From Streptomyces sp. ADI95-17 (GTDB lineage: Bacteria; Actinomycetota; Actinomycetes; Streptomycetales; Streptomycetaceae): DNA of 64,000 nucleotides. The DNA lies in contig NZ_ML123044.1 in the NCBI RefSeq assembly GCF_003846175.1, positions 1,670,427 through 1,734,426 on the forward strand, written 5' to 3'. Each line of letters opens with the position of its first letter. The first letter of the stretch is position 1. Shown in pieces: positions 8,226 through 16,577 of this stretch. Under the pieces are notes generated by a model, which was given only the letters and a program-made list of their open reading frames with translations, searched no databases and was not told the origin of the DNA. Made by a program: the position numbers and the translations under genes.

Positions 8226-8882
8226 GTGAGCCGCAGCCTTCGACACGGCGCCCTCGCCGCCACAGCCATCGTGTTCTCGATCGCCTCGCTCGCCGCGTGC
8301 GGCGCGGGCAATGACGCCGCGACGCTCAAGGTCAGGCCGGACAATGCTGCCACCACCATCGGTGACATCAGAATCCAGAACGCGAACATCGTCACCCAGC
8401 CCGAGCGCACCGCGACGGGCCCGGCGGTCGTCGTCGCGACGCTGTTCAACAACGGCACGAAGCCGCAGACCCTGGAAGCCGTCACGCTGCCGGGTTCGAG
8501 CTCCTCGGTGCAGCTGCACGCCGCCAAGGGCGCCGGACCGGTCGTCGTCCCGGCCGGCGGCGCGGTGCTGCTGGGCGGGCCCGGCAACGCCTCCGCCGTG
8601 ATCGAGAGCGGCAGCGAGGCCGCCCGGGCGGGCAACGTGCAGGCGATCGTCTTCAAGTTCAGCAAGGCCGGCGAGGTCCCGCTCAGCGCGTTCGTCGTAC
8701 CGGCGACGAGCTACTTCACGGGCTTCGGTCCGAGCACGCTGCCCGAGACGCCGGAGACGAAGCCGACCGGTTCCGCCACCGCCACCACCACCTCCGGGTC
8801 GGAGGGCGGTACCCCCTCGGAGTCGGAGAGCGACGAGGTCACCCCGACCGACTCCGCGTCCGCCTCCACACAGGCCCGCTGA
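8226..8882 (+). CDS. Lipoprotein, DUF461-type
   Basis: The 218-residue protein starts at a GTG and has a signal peptide with lipobox LAAC (Cys near residue 25), so it should be anchored to the outer face of the membrane. The mature domain (about 40-165) is a beta-rich copper-chaperone-like fold with RIQNANIVTQPE and strands alternating with short loops, as in DUF461 proteins found beside phoP in Streptomyces. The last 45 residues are Ser/Thr/Glu-rich and probably disordered. Function unknown. It converges on phoP with a strong shared terminator between them. Confidence 0.8.
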   Translation: MSRSLRHGALAATAIVFSIASLAACGAGNDAATLKVRPDNAATTIGDIRIQNANIVTQPERTATGPAVVVATLFNNGTKPQTLEAVTLPGSSSSVQLHAAKGAGPVVVPAGGAVLLGGPGNASAVIESGSEAARAGNVQAIVFKFSKAGEVPLSAFVVPATSYFTGFGPSTLPETPETKPTGSATATTTSGSEGGTPSESESDEVTPTDSASASTQAR

Positions 8883-8914
8883 CCGCACCCGGACAGCGCC
8901 ACGCGGACCCACTG

Positions 8915-8962
8915 CGAACGGCGGAGGGCGCCCCCTTTCGGGGGCGCCCTCCGCCGTTCGCA
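8915..8962. terminator. Bidirectional terminator between lipoprotein and phoP
   Basis: A perfect 22-bp inverted repeat with a TTTC loop (GCGAACGGCGGAGGGCG... paired with its complement) lies between two converging genes. It should stop transcription from both sides. Confidence 0.85.
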
Positions 8963-8973
8963 CACCTGACGGT

Positions 8974-9654
8974 TTACGGCTCGAACTTGTAGCCCAGGCC
9001 CCGCACCGTCACCAGGAAGCGCGGCGCGCCCGGGTCGGGCTCGATCTTGGCGCGCAGGCGCTTGACGTGGACGTCGAGGGTCTTGGTGTCACCCACGTAG
9101 TCCGCGCCCCACACCCGGTCGATCAGCTGCATGCGGGTCAGGACCCGGCCCGCGTTGCGCAGCAGCATCTCCAGCAGGTCGAACTCCTTGAGCGGGAGGT
9201 CCACCTTGCCGCCGGCGACGGTGACGACGTGGCGGTCCACGTCCATCCGCACCGGGCCCGCCTCCAGGGCGGCCGGGGTGACCTCCTCGGGCTCGCCGCG
9301 GCGGCGCAGCACGGCGCGGATCCGGGCGACCAGTTCCCGCGAGGAGAACGGCTTGGTCACGTAGTCGTCGGCTCCTATTTCCAGGCCGACGACCTTGTCG
9401 ATCTCGCTGTCCTTCGCCGTGACCATGATCACGGGGACATTGGACCGGCTGCGCAGCTGACGGCAGACCTCCGTGCCGGGCAGGCCGGGCAGCATCAGGT
9501 CGAGCAGTACGAGGTCGGCGCCGTTGCGCTCGAACTCGTCAAGCCCGTCCGGGCCCGTGGCCGCGATGGCGACCTCGAAGCCTTCCTTGCGGAGCATGTA
9601 GGACAGGGCGTCGCTGAAGGATTCCTCATCCTCGACGACGAGCACTCGGGTCAC
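8974..9654 (-). CDS. phoP: Phosphate-response regulator PhoP
   Basis: OmpR/PhoB-type response regulator of 226 residues. The receiver domain (1-115) has acidic residues at 9-10, phosphoacceptor Asp52 in LLDLMLPG and the TAKDSE and YVTKPF segments. The C-terminal winged helix (about 130-226) contains LPLKEFDLLEMLLRN and DVHVKRLRAKIEP. Phosphorylated PhoP binds PHO boxes to control phosphate scavenging and antibiotic production in Streptomyces. The GTG start overlaps the end of phoR by 4 bp, so the pair is translationally coupled. The neighbourhood (phoU divergent, DUF461 lipoprotein behind) matches the S. coelicolor pho locus. Confidence 0.97.
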   Translation of the reverse strand: MTRVLVVEDEESFSDALSYMLRKEGFEVAIAATGPDGLDEFERNGADLVLLDLMLPGLPGTEVCRQLRSRSNVPVIMVTAKDSEIDKVVGLEIGADDYVTKPFSSRELVARIRAVLRRRGEPEEVTPAALEAGPVRMDVDRHVVTVAGGKVDLPLKEFDLLEMLLRNAGRVLTRMQLIDRVWGADYVGDTKTLDVHVKRLRAKIEPDPGAPRFLVTVRGLGYKFEP

Positions 9655-10925
9655 GGAAGGACCTCCGGGGCAGGGAATGGTTCAAGGGTGTCGGGGTGAG
9701 CGGGTCCATGGGAGCCGCCCTCGTCGCCGTTGACGACGGGCGGTCCGTCCGAGCTGCGGTCCCGTTCCCGTACGGACGCTTCGGGCAGCCGCAGGGTGAA
9801 GGTGGAGCCCTGGCCCTCCGAGCTCCAGACCGTGACCTCCCCGCCGTGCGAGGCGGCCACGTGTTTCACGATGGCGAGGCCGAGGCCGGTGCCACCGGTG
9901 GCCCGTGAGCGGGCCGGGTCGACGCGGTAGAAGCGTTCGAAGACCCGCTCGCGGTCCTTCTCCGAGATACCGATGCCCTGGTCGGTCACGGCTATCTCGA
10001 TCTGGTCCCCGCCCGGCACGGACAGTCGCCTGGCGGCGATGCCCACTCGGGTGCGGGCGGGACTGTAGTTGACGGCGTTCTCGACGAGATTGCCGAGCGC
10101 CGCGGCGAGCTGGCCGCGGTTGCCCCAGATACGGAGCTCCGCGGTGCCGCCCGCCGCCATGGTGATCTGCTTCGAGCCGGCCTGCTGGCGGCAGCGGTCG
10201 ATGGCCTCGGCCACCAGCTCGTCCACCCGGACCGGCTCGGCGTCCTCCAGCGGGTCGTCGTTCTGCACCCGCGAGAGGTCGATGATCTCCTGTACGAGGT
10301 TGGTCAGCCGGGTCGCCTCGATCTGCATCCGGCCCGCGAAGCGTTCCACCGCCTCCGGGTCGTCCGAGGCGTCCATCACCGCCTCGGAGAGCAGCGAGAG
10401 CGCACCGACCGGGGTCTTGAGCTCATGGCTGACGTTGGCGACGAAGTCGCGCCGTACCGCCTCTATCCGGCGGGCCTCGGTGAGGTCCTCGACCAGCAGG
10501 AGCACCAGCCGGGAGCCGAGCGGGGCGACCCGGGCGGAGACCGCGAGGGCCTCTCCGCGGCCCGTACCGCGCCGCGGAAGGTCCAGTTCCACCTGTCGTA
10601 TCTCACCGTCGCGGCGGGTGTCCCTGGCCATGTTCAGCATCGCCTCGACGGCGAGCCGGCCGCCCCTGACCAGTCCCAGCGCATAGGCGGCGGAGCTGGC
10701 CTTGACGACGCTGTCGCTCTCGTCGAGCACCACCGCCGAGGAGCTGAGCACGGACAGGACCGTGTCCACCCCGGGCGGCAGGGGTGCGTTGCTGTCGGGC
10801 CGCATGGAGGTTCGCGTCGGCTTCTTCTGGTCGCGCTCGCTCCAGCGGAACGCAAGCATGGCGATCACGCCGGTACACGCACCGCCGATCGCCGCAGCTG
10901 CGGCGACTGCCGCGTTCACGTCCAT
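9651..10925 (-). CDS. phoR: Phosphate sensor histidine kinase PhoR
   Basis: The 424-residue sensor kinase has one N-terminal membrane helix (about 3-27), a PAS-like region (about 50-150), a HisKA domain with phosphoacceptor His167 in NVSHELKTP, and a HATPase domain with N-box NLVENAVNYS, the DQGIGIS box and GGTGLGLAIVKHV. It senses phosphate status together with PhoU and the Pst system and phosphorylates PhoP. The C-terminal tail after residue 385 is charged and probably flexible. It is the first gene of the phoRP operon, behind the PHO box shared with phoU. Confidence 0.96.
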   Translation of the reverse strand: MDVNAAVAAAAAIGGACTGVIAMLAFRWSERDQKKPTRTSMRPDSNAPLPPGVDTVLSVLSSSAVVLDESDSVVKASSAAYALGLVRGGRLAVEAMLNMARDTRRDGEIRQVELDLPRRGTGRGEALAVSARVAPLGSRLVLLLVEDLTEARRIEAVRRDFVANVSHELKTPVGALSLLSEAVMDASDDPEAVERFAGRMQIEATRLTNLVQEIIDLSRVQNDDPLEDAEPVRVDELVAEAIDRCRQQAGSKQITMAAGGTAELRIWGNRGQLAAALGNLVENAVNYSPARTRVGIAARRLSVPGGDQIEIAVTDQGIGISEKDRERVFERFYRVDPARSRATGGTGLGLAIVKHVAASHGGEVTVWSSEGQGSTFTLRLPEASVRERDRSSDGPPVVNGDEGGSHGPAHPDTLEPFPAPEVLP

Positions 10926-10998
10926 ACGTCAAGGTTATGCGGGTACCGGACGACTCTCCCAGCCATCCGGGTGCGTATCCGAACACTCGTCGCCCAGA

Positions 10999-11031
10999 GT
11001 TCACCGAGGAGCAAGGGTTGGTTCACTTGGG
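10999..11031 (+). promoter_or_regulatory. PHO box in the phoRP-phoU intergenic region
   Basis: Three 11-bp direct repeat units: GTTCACCGAGG, AGCAAGGGTTG and GTTCACTTGGG. Units 1 and 3 fit the Streptomyces PhoP consensus well and unit 2 is weak. The box lies between divergent phoR (start 10925) and phoU (start 11124), the position known for the auto-regulated pho locus in S. coelicolor. Confidence 0.85.
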
Positions 11032-11123
11032 CGGCCGGAACCCGACGCGTACGCCACTCAGGGTGGCAGCGTGGGGTTCGAACCTGGCCCCGGCCTTACA
11101 CAGAGGACTGGAGAGGGACTTCC

Positions 11124-11801
11124 ATGCGTGACGCGTACCACGAGGAACTCGACTCGATCGGAGAAGGGCTGGTCGAGATGGCCCGGCTCGTCGGGTCGGC
11201 GATCGGCCGGGCGACGACGTCCATGCTCGATGCCGATCTCAAGCTCGCGGAGAGCGTGATCGCCGCGGACCAGAAGGTCGACGACCTTCAGCACGACCTG
11301 GAGGCGCGGGCCATCGCCCTGCTCGCGCGTCAGCAGCCCGTGGCGACGGACCTGCGCATCGTGGTCACCTCCCTGCGGATGAGCGCCGACCTGGAGCGCT
11401 CGGGCGACCTCGCCCAGCACGTCGCCAAGCTGGCCCGGCTGCGGTTCCCGCAGTCGGCGGTCCCGCACGACCTGCACGCCACCATCCTGGAGATGGGGCA
11501 GCTGGCGCAGCGCCTGATGGCCAAGGCCGCCGAGGTGATCATCACCAAGGACGTCGATCTGGCGCTCCAGCTGGAGCAGGACGACGACGAGATGGACCTG
11601 CTGCACCGCACGCTGTTCCAGCACCTGATGGACGACCGCTGGAAGCACGGCATCGAGACGGCCGTCGACGTGACGCTGCTCGGCCGCTACTACGAGCGCT
11701 TCGCGGACCACGCGGTGTCGGTCGCCAAGCGGGTCGTGTACCTGGTGACGGGCGAGCACGCCGACGAGATCCAGCAGCAGGCGTCGGTGGAGGGCGCGTA
11801 A
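11124..11801 (+). CDS. phoU: Phosphate signalling protein PhoU
   Basis: The 225-residue protein is made of two repeated three-helix bundles, each with the PhoU metal-binding type motif (about 75-100: RIVVTSLRMSADLERSGDLAQHV; about 185-210: TLLGRYYERFADHAVSV). PhoU links the Pst transporter to the PhoR sensor and dampens the phosphate-starvation response. The start at 11124 has GAGAGGGA 8 bp upstream. It is transcribed divergently from phoRP behind the PHO box, so it should be PhoP-dependent. Confidence 0.96.
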   Translation: MRDAYHEELDSIGEGLVEMARLVGSAIGRATTSMLDADLKLAESVIAADQKVDDLQHDLEARAIALLARQQPVATDLRIVVTSLRMSADLERSGDLAQHVAKLARLRFPQSAVPHDLHATILEMGQLAQRLMAKAAEVIITKDVDLALQLEQDDDEMDLLHRTLFQHLMDDRWKHGIETAVDVTLLGRYYERFADHAVSVAKRVVYLVTGEHADEIQQQASVEGA

Positions 11802-11802
11802 G

Positions 11803-11914
11803 CGGAGACGCGTGACCAGGGCTCGTGTCTCGTAAACGGAGGCGCGTGACCAGGGCTCGTATCTCGTATACGGAGGCGCGTGACCAGGGCGCGTAACGGA
11901 GGCGCGTACGGGCG
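11803..11914. repeat. 34-bp tandem repeats downstream of phoU
   Basis: Two near-identical 34-bp units (11803-11836, 11837-11870) are followed by a 26-bp shortened third copy and the start of a fourth. Each unit begins cggaggcgcgtgaccagggc. The array starts at the phoU stop and precedes the Cys-rich small gene. Confidence 0.85.
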
Positions 11915-12079
11915 TGCGTGGGCGCATCGGGTCGCACAAGTGTTTCTGCGCATGTGCGCCGTTGATGCGCCCGCCGGGTTGGGCATGCAATGGGGTGGGG
12001 CGGCACGCCTTGTCCGTACCCCCCGGTCGTACGCGCGCTCTCGTGGCGTGCGGCCTGTCGTACGCCTTGAGGAGGAACC

Positions 12080-12229
12080 ATGGCCGATTCCCCCACGACC
12101 GACCCACAGCAGGAGGCACCCGCCGAGGTGGTGCACCTGACCCTGCTCGGCGCCTGCGGCTGCGGCTCGGGCTGCGGCTGCGGCTGCCAGTCCGGGGCCC
12201 CGTGCCAGTGCGGTGGCTGCTCCGGCTGA
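12080..12229 (+). CDS. Cys-rich metallothionein-like small protein (49 aa)
   Basis: An ATG preceded by GAGGAGGAACC gives a 49-residue protein. Residues 1-25 are acidic and Cys-free; residues 26-49 contain eight cysteines at 26, 28, 32, 34, 36, 42, 44 and 47, mostly as CxC pairs separated by Gly, plus His19. No aromatic residue is present. This pattern is typical of small metal-thiolate clusters, so metal binding is the best guess; it is not assignable to a named metallothionein family from the sequence alone. The strong ribosome site and a perfect terminator immediately downstream support a real one-gene unit. A leaderless or processed peptide precursor is an alternative reading. Confidence 0.72.
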   Translation: MADSPTTDPQQEAPAEVVHLTLLGACGCGSGCGCGCQSGAPCQCGGCSG

Positions 12230-12252
12230 CCGGCTGCCACGGAATGCCGAAT

Positions 12253-12290
12253 GCGCCCCGCGCGGAGCCGGACGGCTCCGCGCGGGGCGC
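12253..12290. terminator. Terminator after Cys-rich small gene / MFS gene
   Basis: A perfect 18-bp inverted repeat with a GA loop (GCGCCCCGCGCGGAGCCG and complement) lies between converging genes at 12229 and 12313 and can serve both. Confidence 0.85.
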
Positions 12291-12312
12291 CCCCGTGTGC
12301 GGGGCGCGGCGC

Positions 12313-13638
12313 TCAGCCCGTCCGCTCGACGGCGGGCCCGGTGCCGGCGGCCTCATCGGCCCCGGAAGCGACCGCGGCACCGCCCTCCGCCACCCGGCTG
12401 CCACCCTCGGGCGCCGCCACGTCCTCCCCCGGCAGGTTCCGCATCAGCAGCCAGTAGCCCAGCGCGGCCCCGGTCCCCAGGACGGCGCACGCGCTCCACA
12501 GCCACTGGGCCCCGAACCGGTCGATCACCAGGCCCGACATCAGCGGCGCGATCAGCGCGGCCGCGGACCACGACATCGTGTACATGCCCTGGTAGCGGCC
12601 CCGGCCCCGGGCGGGCGACAGCCGGACCACCAAGCTGCTCTGGATCGGCGCGTTGACGATCTCGGCGACCGTCCAGACGCAGATGGTCAGCGCGTAGACG
12701 GCGACCGACCCGGCGAACGCGGTCAGCCCGAACCCGTACCCCGCCAGCAGCGACGACACGATGAGCAGCCGGCGCGGATCGCGGTGCTGGATGAAGCGGG
12801 TGACGGGGATCTGGAGCACCACGATCAGCACCCCGTTGACGGCGACTGCGGTACCGAAGTCGGAGCTGGAGAACCCGTCCGCCCCCATGGCCACCGGGAG
12901 CCCCACGTACCCCTGCTGGAAGATCAGGGCGATGACGAAGGACAGGCCGACGACGCTCATGAACCGGCCGTCGCGCAGCACGGTGGAGAGCCGGACCTCG
13001 TCCGTGCCGTCGTCGACCACGCGTCCGGACACCACCGGCTTGTCGGGCCGCGACTCGGGCACCTTCATGAAGACCACGACGGCGCAGACCAGCGTCATCG
13101 CGGCCTCGCCGAGGAACCCGGCGAGATAGCTGTACTCGGCGACGAACCCGGCACCGGCCGAGGAGACGGCGAAGCCGAGGTTGATGGCCCAGTAGTTGAG
13201 CGAGAAGGCCCGCACCCGGTCCTCGGGCCGGACGATGTCGGCCATCATCGCCTGCACGGCGGGCCGCGACGCGTTGCTGGCCATGCCCACGAAGAAGGCG
13301 ACCGTGGCGATCGCCACCGGGTGGACCATGAACCCGAGCACCGCCACCGACACGGCCGTCGACGTCTGCGCGATGAGCATGGTGGGCCGGCGGCCGAGCC
13401 GGTCGGTCATCACCCCCGCCCCGAGCGAGGAGACGACCCCGCCGAGCCCGTGCAGCGCGACGACCAGACCGGCGTACGAGGCCGAGTAGCCCCGGTCCAG
13501 GGTCAGGTAGAGCGCCATGAAGGTGGCGACGAACGCTCCGAGGCGGTTGACCAGCGTGCTGGTCCACAGCCACCAGAACTGCCTGGGGAGCCCGGACACT
13601 GATTCGCGTGCGGCCCGTCTGAGCCCGGCGACAGACAT
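12313..13638 (-). CDS. MFS transporter (MdtH-like)
   Basis: A 441-residue protein with about 12 membrane helices. It has the MFS loop 2-3 signature GVMTDRLGRRPTM near residue 78 and a second related loop after helix 8 (FIQHRDPRRLL). The order and sequence resemble the drug:H+ antiporter-1 group. The 45-residue C-terminal tail after NLPGEDV is Ala/Gly/Glu-rich and should be cytoplasmic. Substrate unknown. It is separated from gpmA by a divergent 228-bp gap and shares a terminator with the Cys-rich small gene. Start ATG at 13638 follows a stretch with GGGGGA. Confidence 0.88.
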   Translation of the reverse strand: MSVAGLRRAARESVSGLPRQFWWLWTSTLVNRLGAFVATFMALYLTLDRGYSASYAGLVVALHGLGGVVSSLGAGVMTDRLGRRPTMLIAQTSTAVSVAVLGFMVHPVAIATVAFFVGMASNASRPAVQAMMADIVRPEDRVRAFSLNYWAINLGFAVSSAGAGFVAEYSYLAGFLGEAAMTLVCAVVVFMKVPESRPDKPVVSGRVVDDGTDEVRLSTVLRDGRFMSVVGLSFVIALIFQQGYVGLPVAMGADGFSSSDFGTAVAVNGVLIVVLQIPVTRFIQHRDPRRLLIVSSLLAGYGFGLTAFAGSVAVYALTICVWTVAEIVNAPIQSSLVVRLSPARGRGRYQGMYTMSWSAAALIAPLMSGLVIDRFGAQWLWSACAVLGTGAALGYWLLMRNLPGEDVAAPEGGSRVAEGGAAVASGADEAAGTGPAVERTG

Positions 13639-13866
13639 ACGGAATCCCCCCAGGGAAGTACGGAACGGACAGCGCCGGTAAGTGGCCCGGCTGCTGTCCG
13701 AACGTTACGAATCCCGGATTCCGGTACGCCACTCAATTGACGCCTGCCGTCAATCGTCGCCGCTCCAGGCCGCCGGAGGGCCCGCTCTGTCGCCTCCGGG
13801 CCCGCCCGCTGTCCGCCCTGTGACCGGCCGCGCGGCGCCCGTACGGGTTCGATTACGCTCGGGCCC

Positions 13867-14625
13867 ATGGCCGACGCACCGTACAAGCTGATCCTCCTCC
13901 GCCACGGCGAGAGCGAATGGAACGCGAAGAACCTGTTCACCGGCTGGGTGGACGTCAATCTCACGGAGAAGGGCGAGAAGGAGGCAGTCCGCGGCGGTGA
14001 GCTGCTCAAGGACGCCGGTCTGCTCCCCGATGTCCTGCACACCTCCCTCCAGAAGCGCGCCATCCGCACCGCGCAGCTCGCGCTGGAGTCCGCGGACCGC
14101 CACTGGATCCCGGTCCACCGCTCCTGGCGGCTGAACGAGCGCCACTACGGCGCCCTGCAGGGCAAGGACAAGGCGCAGACGCTCGCCGAGTTCGGCGAGG
14201 AGCAGTTCATGCTCTGGCGCCGCTCCTACGACACCCCGCCGCCCGCCCTTGAGGACGGCACCGAGTTCTCGCAGAGCGACGACCCGCGCTACGCGTCGAT
14301 CCCGCCGGAGCTGCGCCCGCGCACCGAGTGCCTCAAGGACGTCGTCGACCGCATGCTGCCGTACTGGTACGACGACATCGTGCCGGACCTGCTCGACGGC
14401 CGGACCGTCCTGGTCGCCGCCCACGGCAACAGCCTCCGGGCCCTGGTCAAGCACCTCGACGGCATCTCCGACGCCGACATCGCGGGCCTGAACATCCCGA
14501 CCGGCATCCCGCTCGTCTACGAACTGGACGCCGACTTCCGCCCGCTGAAGCCGGGCGGCACGTACCTCGACCCGGACGCGGCGAAGGCCGCCATCGAGGC
14601 CGTGAAGAACCAGGGCAAGAAGTAA
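13867..14625 (+). CDS. gpmA: 2,3-bisphosphoglycerate-dependent phosphoglycerate mutase
   Basis: The 252-residue enzyme interconverts 3- and 2-phosphoglycerate in glycolysis. It has the phosphohistidine motif [10 protein letters not shown] (His13), the [13 protein letters not shown] segment near residue 95 and the second catalytic His in [14 protein letters not shown] near residue 185. Length is normal. Its last codons (GGC AAG AAG TAA) form part of a 15-bp sequence repeated at 21210-21224, showing that a mobile element has integrated into the 3' end while keeping the reading frame; the stop codon TAA is supplied by the element and the other copy reads TAG. Confidence 0.97.
   Translation: MADAPYKLILLRHGESEWNAKNLFTGWVDVNLTEKGEKEAVRGGELLKDAGLLPDVLHTSLQKRAIRTAQLALESADRHWIPVHRSWRLNERHYGALQGKDKAQTLAEFGEEQFMLWRRSYDTPPPALEDGTEFSQSDDPRYASIPPELRPRTECLKDVVDRMLPYWYDDIVPDLLDGRTVLVAAHGNSLRALVKHLDGISDADIAGLNIPTGIPLVYELDADFRPLKPGGTYLDPDAAKAAIEAVKNQGKK
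14610..14624. other. attL of the integrated element
   Basis: CCAGGGCAAGAAGTA, the final codons of gpmA, recurs exactly at 21210-21224. It lies 82 bp from the integrase gene's stop, the usual int-proximal att position. The core excludes the stop codon's last base, which differs between copies. Confidence 0.8.
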
Positions 14626-14640
14626 CGGGAAAAGCGATCA

Positions 14641-14680
14641 TGCCTCCCACCTGCATTTTCCGTGCCGGTGGGAGGCATTT
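14641..14680. terminator. Element-borne terminator between gpmA and int
   Basis: An 11-bp perfect stem (TGCCTCCCACC / GGTGGGAGGCA) followed by TTTTC lies just inside attL. It can end both gpmA and the converging integrase transcripts, replacing the terminator displaced by integration. Confidence 0.8.
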
Positions 14681-14706
14681 TCACGCCCCGGGTCCACTGT
14701 GGGCCC

Positions 14707-15945
14707 TCAGTGCGGCGGATCCTGCGACGGCCGAAGCGCTTGGCCAAGTGCCTTCCGGGCACGGTCCCGGCTGCTGGGCATGAGGTGCGCGTACACCTTC
14801 AGCGTCAACCCGGTGTCGGAGTGCCCGAGGTATTCACTAACGGCCTTGATGCTCTCGCCCGCGTCCAGGAGCACGGACGCGTAGAAGTGCCGGAGGGCGT
14901 GCATGCCGTGCTCCCGTGCGGCAGCGTGCTCCCGACTCTTGGCTTTCGGGATAACGCCCACGGACGCCAGGGCGGGCTTCCAGTGGTCCTCATTCAGCGA
15001 CGTACGCCAGACGTGGCCACCGTTGGGCCCACTGAAGATCAGGCGCTTGGTCACGGGCTGGCCGTTCGACCGCATCCACGGCAACGTGATCTCTGCGGGC
15101 GGGAACCGCTCGATGTGCCCCTTGAGCGCTTCCGCCACCGGATCGGGCAGAGGTACGTCGCGAAGCTTGCCGCCCTTCGGAGGCGCGAACACGGGCTTGC
15201 TCAGGCTGAGTTTGAGCTGCTGCACCACATGCAGGGTGCCGCTGTCGAAGTCCACCTCATCGACACACAACCCGAGGATCTCGCCTTGCCGTAGCCCGCA
15301 GCCGGCGCCCACGTCGACCATGGGCCGGAAGCGTTCGGTCATGGCGGCCCGCACGGCGAAGACGCGTTCCGGCTGCCAGGGAACGACGCGGCGCGTGCCC
15401 ATCTCGGGGAGCGTCACCGTGCACGAGTTGCACGGGTTCCGGCGAAGGTATCCGTCCTCCACGGCTGCGGAGAGCACGGCGCGGACGTTGGAGAAGATCA
15501 CGCGGGCATACGCGCCGGACATGCCGGACGCTTCGAGCTGGGTCACGAACTCGCGGATGTGGCTGGGCTGGAAGGACCCGAGGGGGCGCGACCCGATACG
15601 CGGGAGGGCGTGCCGCGTGAGTTGGGACTGCATGGATGCGCGGGTGTTCGGATCCCCGCTCTGGCTCGCGAGCCATCCTTCCGCGAACTCCTGGAACGAC
15701 GTACGAGAGGCGTTCGGGTCGATGTAGTCGCCGCGGGCCACGTCCGCCGTAACTTTGCTCAGCCACTGCTCAGCTAGCCGCTTCTGTCCGTCGGGGAACG
15801 ACTTGCCCTTGCGCTTGCCGTCGGGCGCGAAGTAGCGGGCCCGGTAGCGCAGGCCGGTCCCATGGCGCTCGGTCTTGACGCGGACTGACTTGCCGTCCGC
15901 GTTGCTCTCGGTCCTGAACCAGCGGTCTTGGATGCTGCCTGCCAT
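14707..15945 (-). CDS. int: Tyrosine recombinase/integrase
   Basis: The 412-residue site-specific recombinase should integrate and excise the surrounding element. An N-terminal arm-binding region (about 20-70) precedes a SAM-like core-binding domain (about 80-170) and the catalytic domain (about 180-390) with Arg219 (GLRQGE), His349 and Arg352 (HALRH), His375 (YLGHSD) and nucleophile Tyr385 (VYAHL), so the active site is complete. I chose the ATG at 15945 because the upstream extension to 16344 reads through low-complexity Pro/Arg sequence. It lies next to attL and faces gpmA. Confidence 0.95.
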   Translation of the reverse strand: MAGSIQDRWFRTESNADGKSVRVKTERHGTGLRYRARYFAPDGKRKGKSFPDGQKRLAEQWLSKVTADVARGDYIDPNASRTSFQEFAEGWLASQSGDPNTRASMQSQLTRHALPRIGSRPLGSFQPSHIREFVTQLEASGMSGAYARVIFSNVRAVLSAAVEDGYLRRNPCNSCTVTLPEMGTRRVVPWQPERVFAVRAAMTERFRPMVDVGAGCGLRQGEILGLCVDEVDFDSGTLHVVQQLKLSLSKPVFAPPKGGKLRDVPLPDPVAEALKGHIERFPPAEITLPWMRSNGQPVTKRLIFSGPNGGHVWRTSLNEDHWKPALASVGVIPKAKSREHAAAREHGMHALRHFYASVLLDAGESIKAVSEYLGHSDTGLTLKVYAHLMPSSRDRARKALGQALRPSQDPPH

Positions 15946-16577
15946 GTGGGCTGCGGCCTCTCGGTTGGTGGTGCCTGCCCTTGTCAGGGAGAGAGGCAGA
16001 GGGGGTGTCGTGGAAGTGGCTGTAGAGGGGGTTTCGGGGTGGCTGAGAAAGGTACCTCCCTGCCTCCCTGGATGGGGGTTTGCGCTGGTCACCGGCAGGG
16101 AGGCGGTCAGGGCGTTCTCCCTGACCGCCTCCCTCGGTCGGAGGGGCTGCCTCCCTGGCCTGCTGTCGTGTTCTTCACGGTCCGATGGGGAGGCAGGGCA
16201 GGGGGTGTGTTGGGCGGCTTTCCGCCGGGGTTCCGGGGGCTTTTGGTGGCGCCTCCCCGCCTCCCCGAATTGCTGTTTCCGCTGGTCGGTGTGGGGGAGG
16301 CAGCGCGGGGAGGCGGTTGGGGTGTTCTCCCCGCCTCCCCGCATGGCGAGGGTGTCCCTCCCCGTGCGTCCGGCCCCTCTGGACGGGGGCTTGACGCAGA
16401 GGCGCGGTACCCGCCTTTACCGCCCTTACCGCGCAGGTCAGAGGCCATTACCTACCCCTCTGCCGGGGTAAAGGGCCCCCTCTACCGGCCAGCGCCGGGT
16501 AGAGCCGTCGGCGACGGCCAGTTCGCGCGGTGGATCGGGGCCCGGGGTAGAGGGGGAGGCCTTTACCCCGGGGTGGA
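15946..16577. other. Gene-free region between int and xis with inverted repeats
   Basis: No gene is supported. The stretch is packed with purine/pyrimidine-skewed GGGGAGGC and CCTCCC elements. Two related hairpins occur: a perfect 15-bp stem at 16098-16112/16119-16133 (GGGAGGCGGTCAGGG) and a 10-bp stem at 16307-16316/16331-16340. A longer inverted repeat follows at 16463-16571. Confidence 0.6.
16463..16571. repeat. Long interrupted inverted repeat next to xis
   Basis: CCGGGGTAAAGG (16463-16474) plus CCCCTCTACC (16477-16486) are mirrored by GGTAGAGGGG (16546-16555) and CCTTTACCCCGG (16560-16571). The arms are about 25-30 bp with small gaps, separated by about 60 bp. It lies directly behind xis, between xis and int. 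Confidence 0.7.

Noticed and set aside
11803..11914. 34-bp repeats behind phoU as a CRISPR array
   Set aside because: The units are directly adjacent with no spacers.
13196..13489. Short rightward frames inside the MFS gene at 12.3-13.6 kb
   Set aside because: Antisense to transmembrane-coding DNA without a ribosome site or domain.
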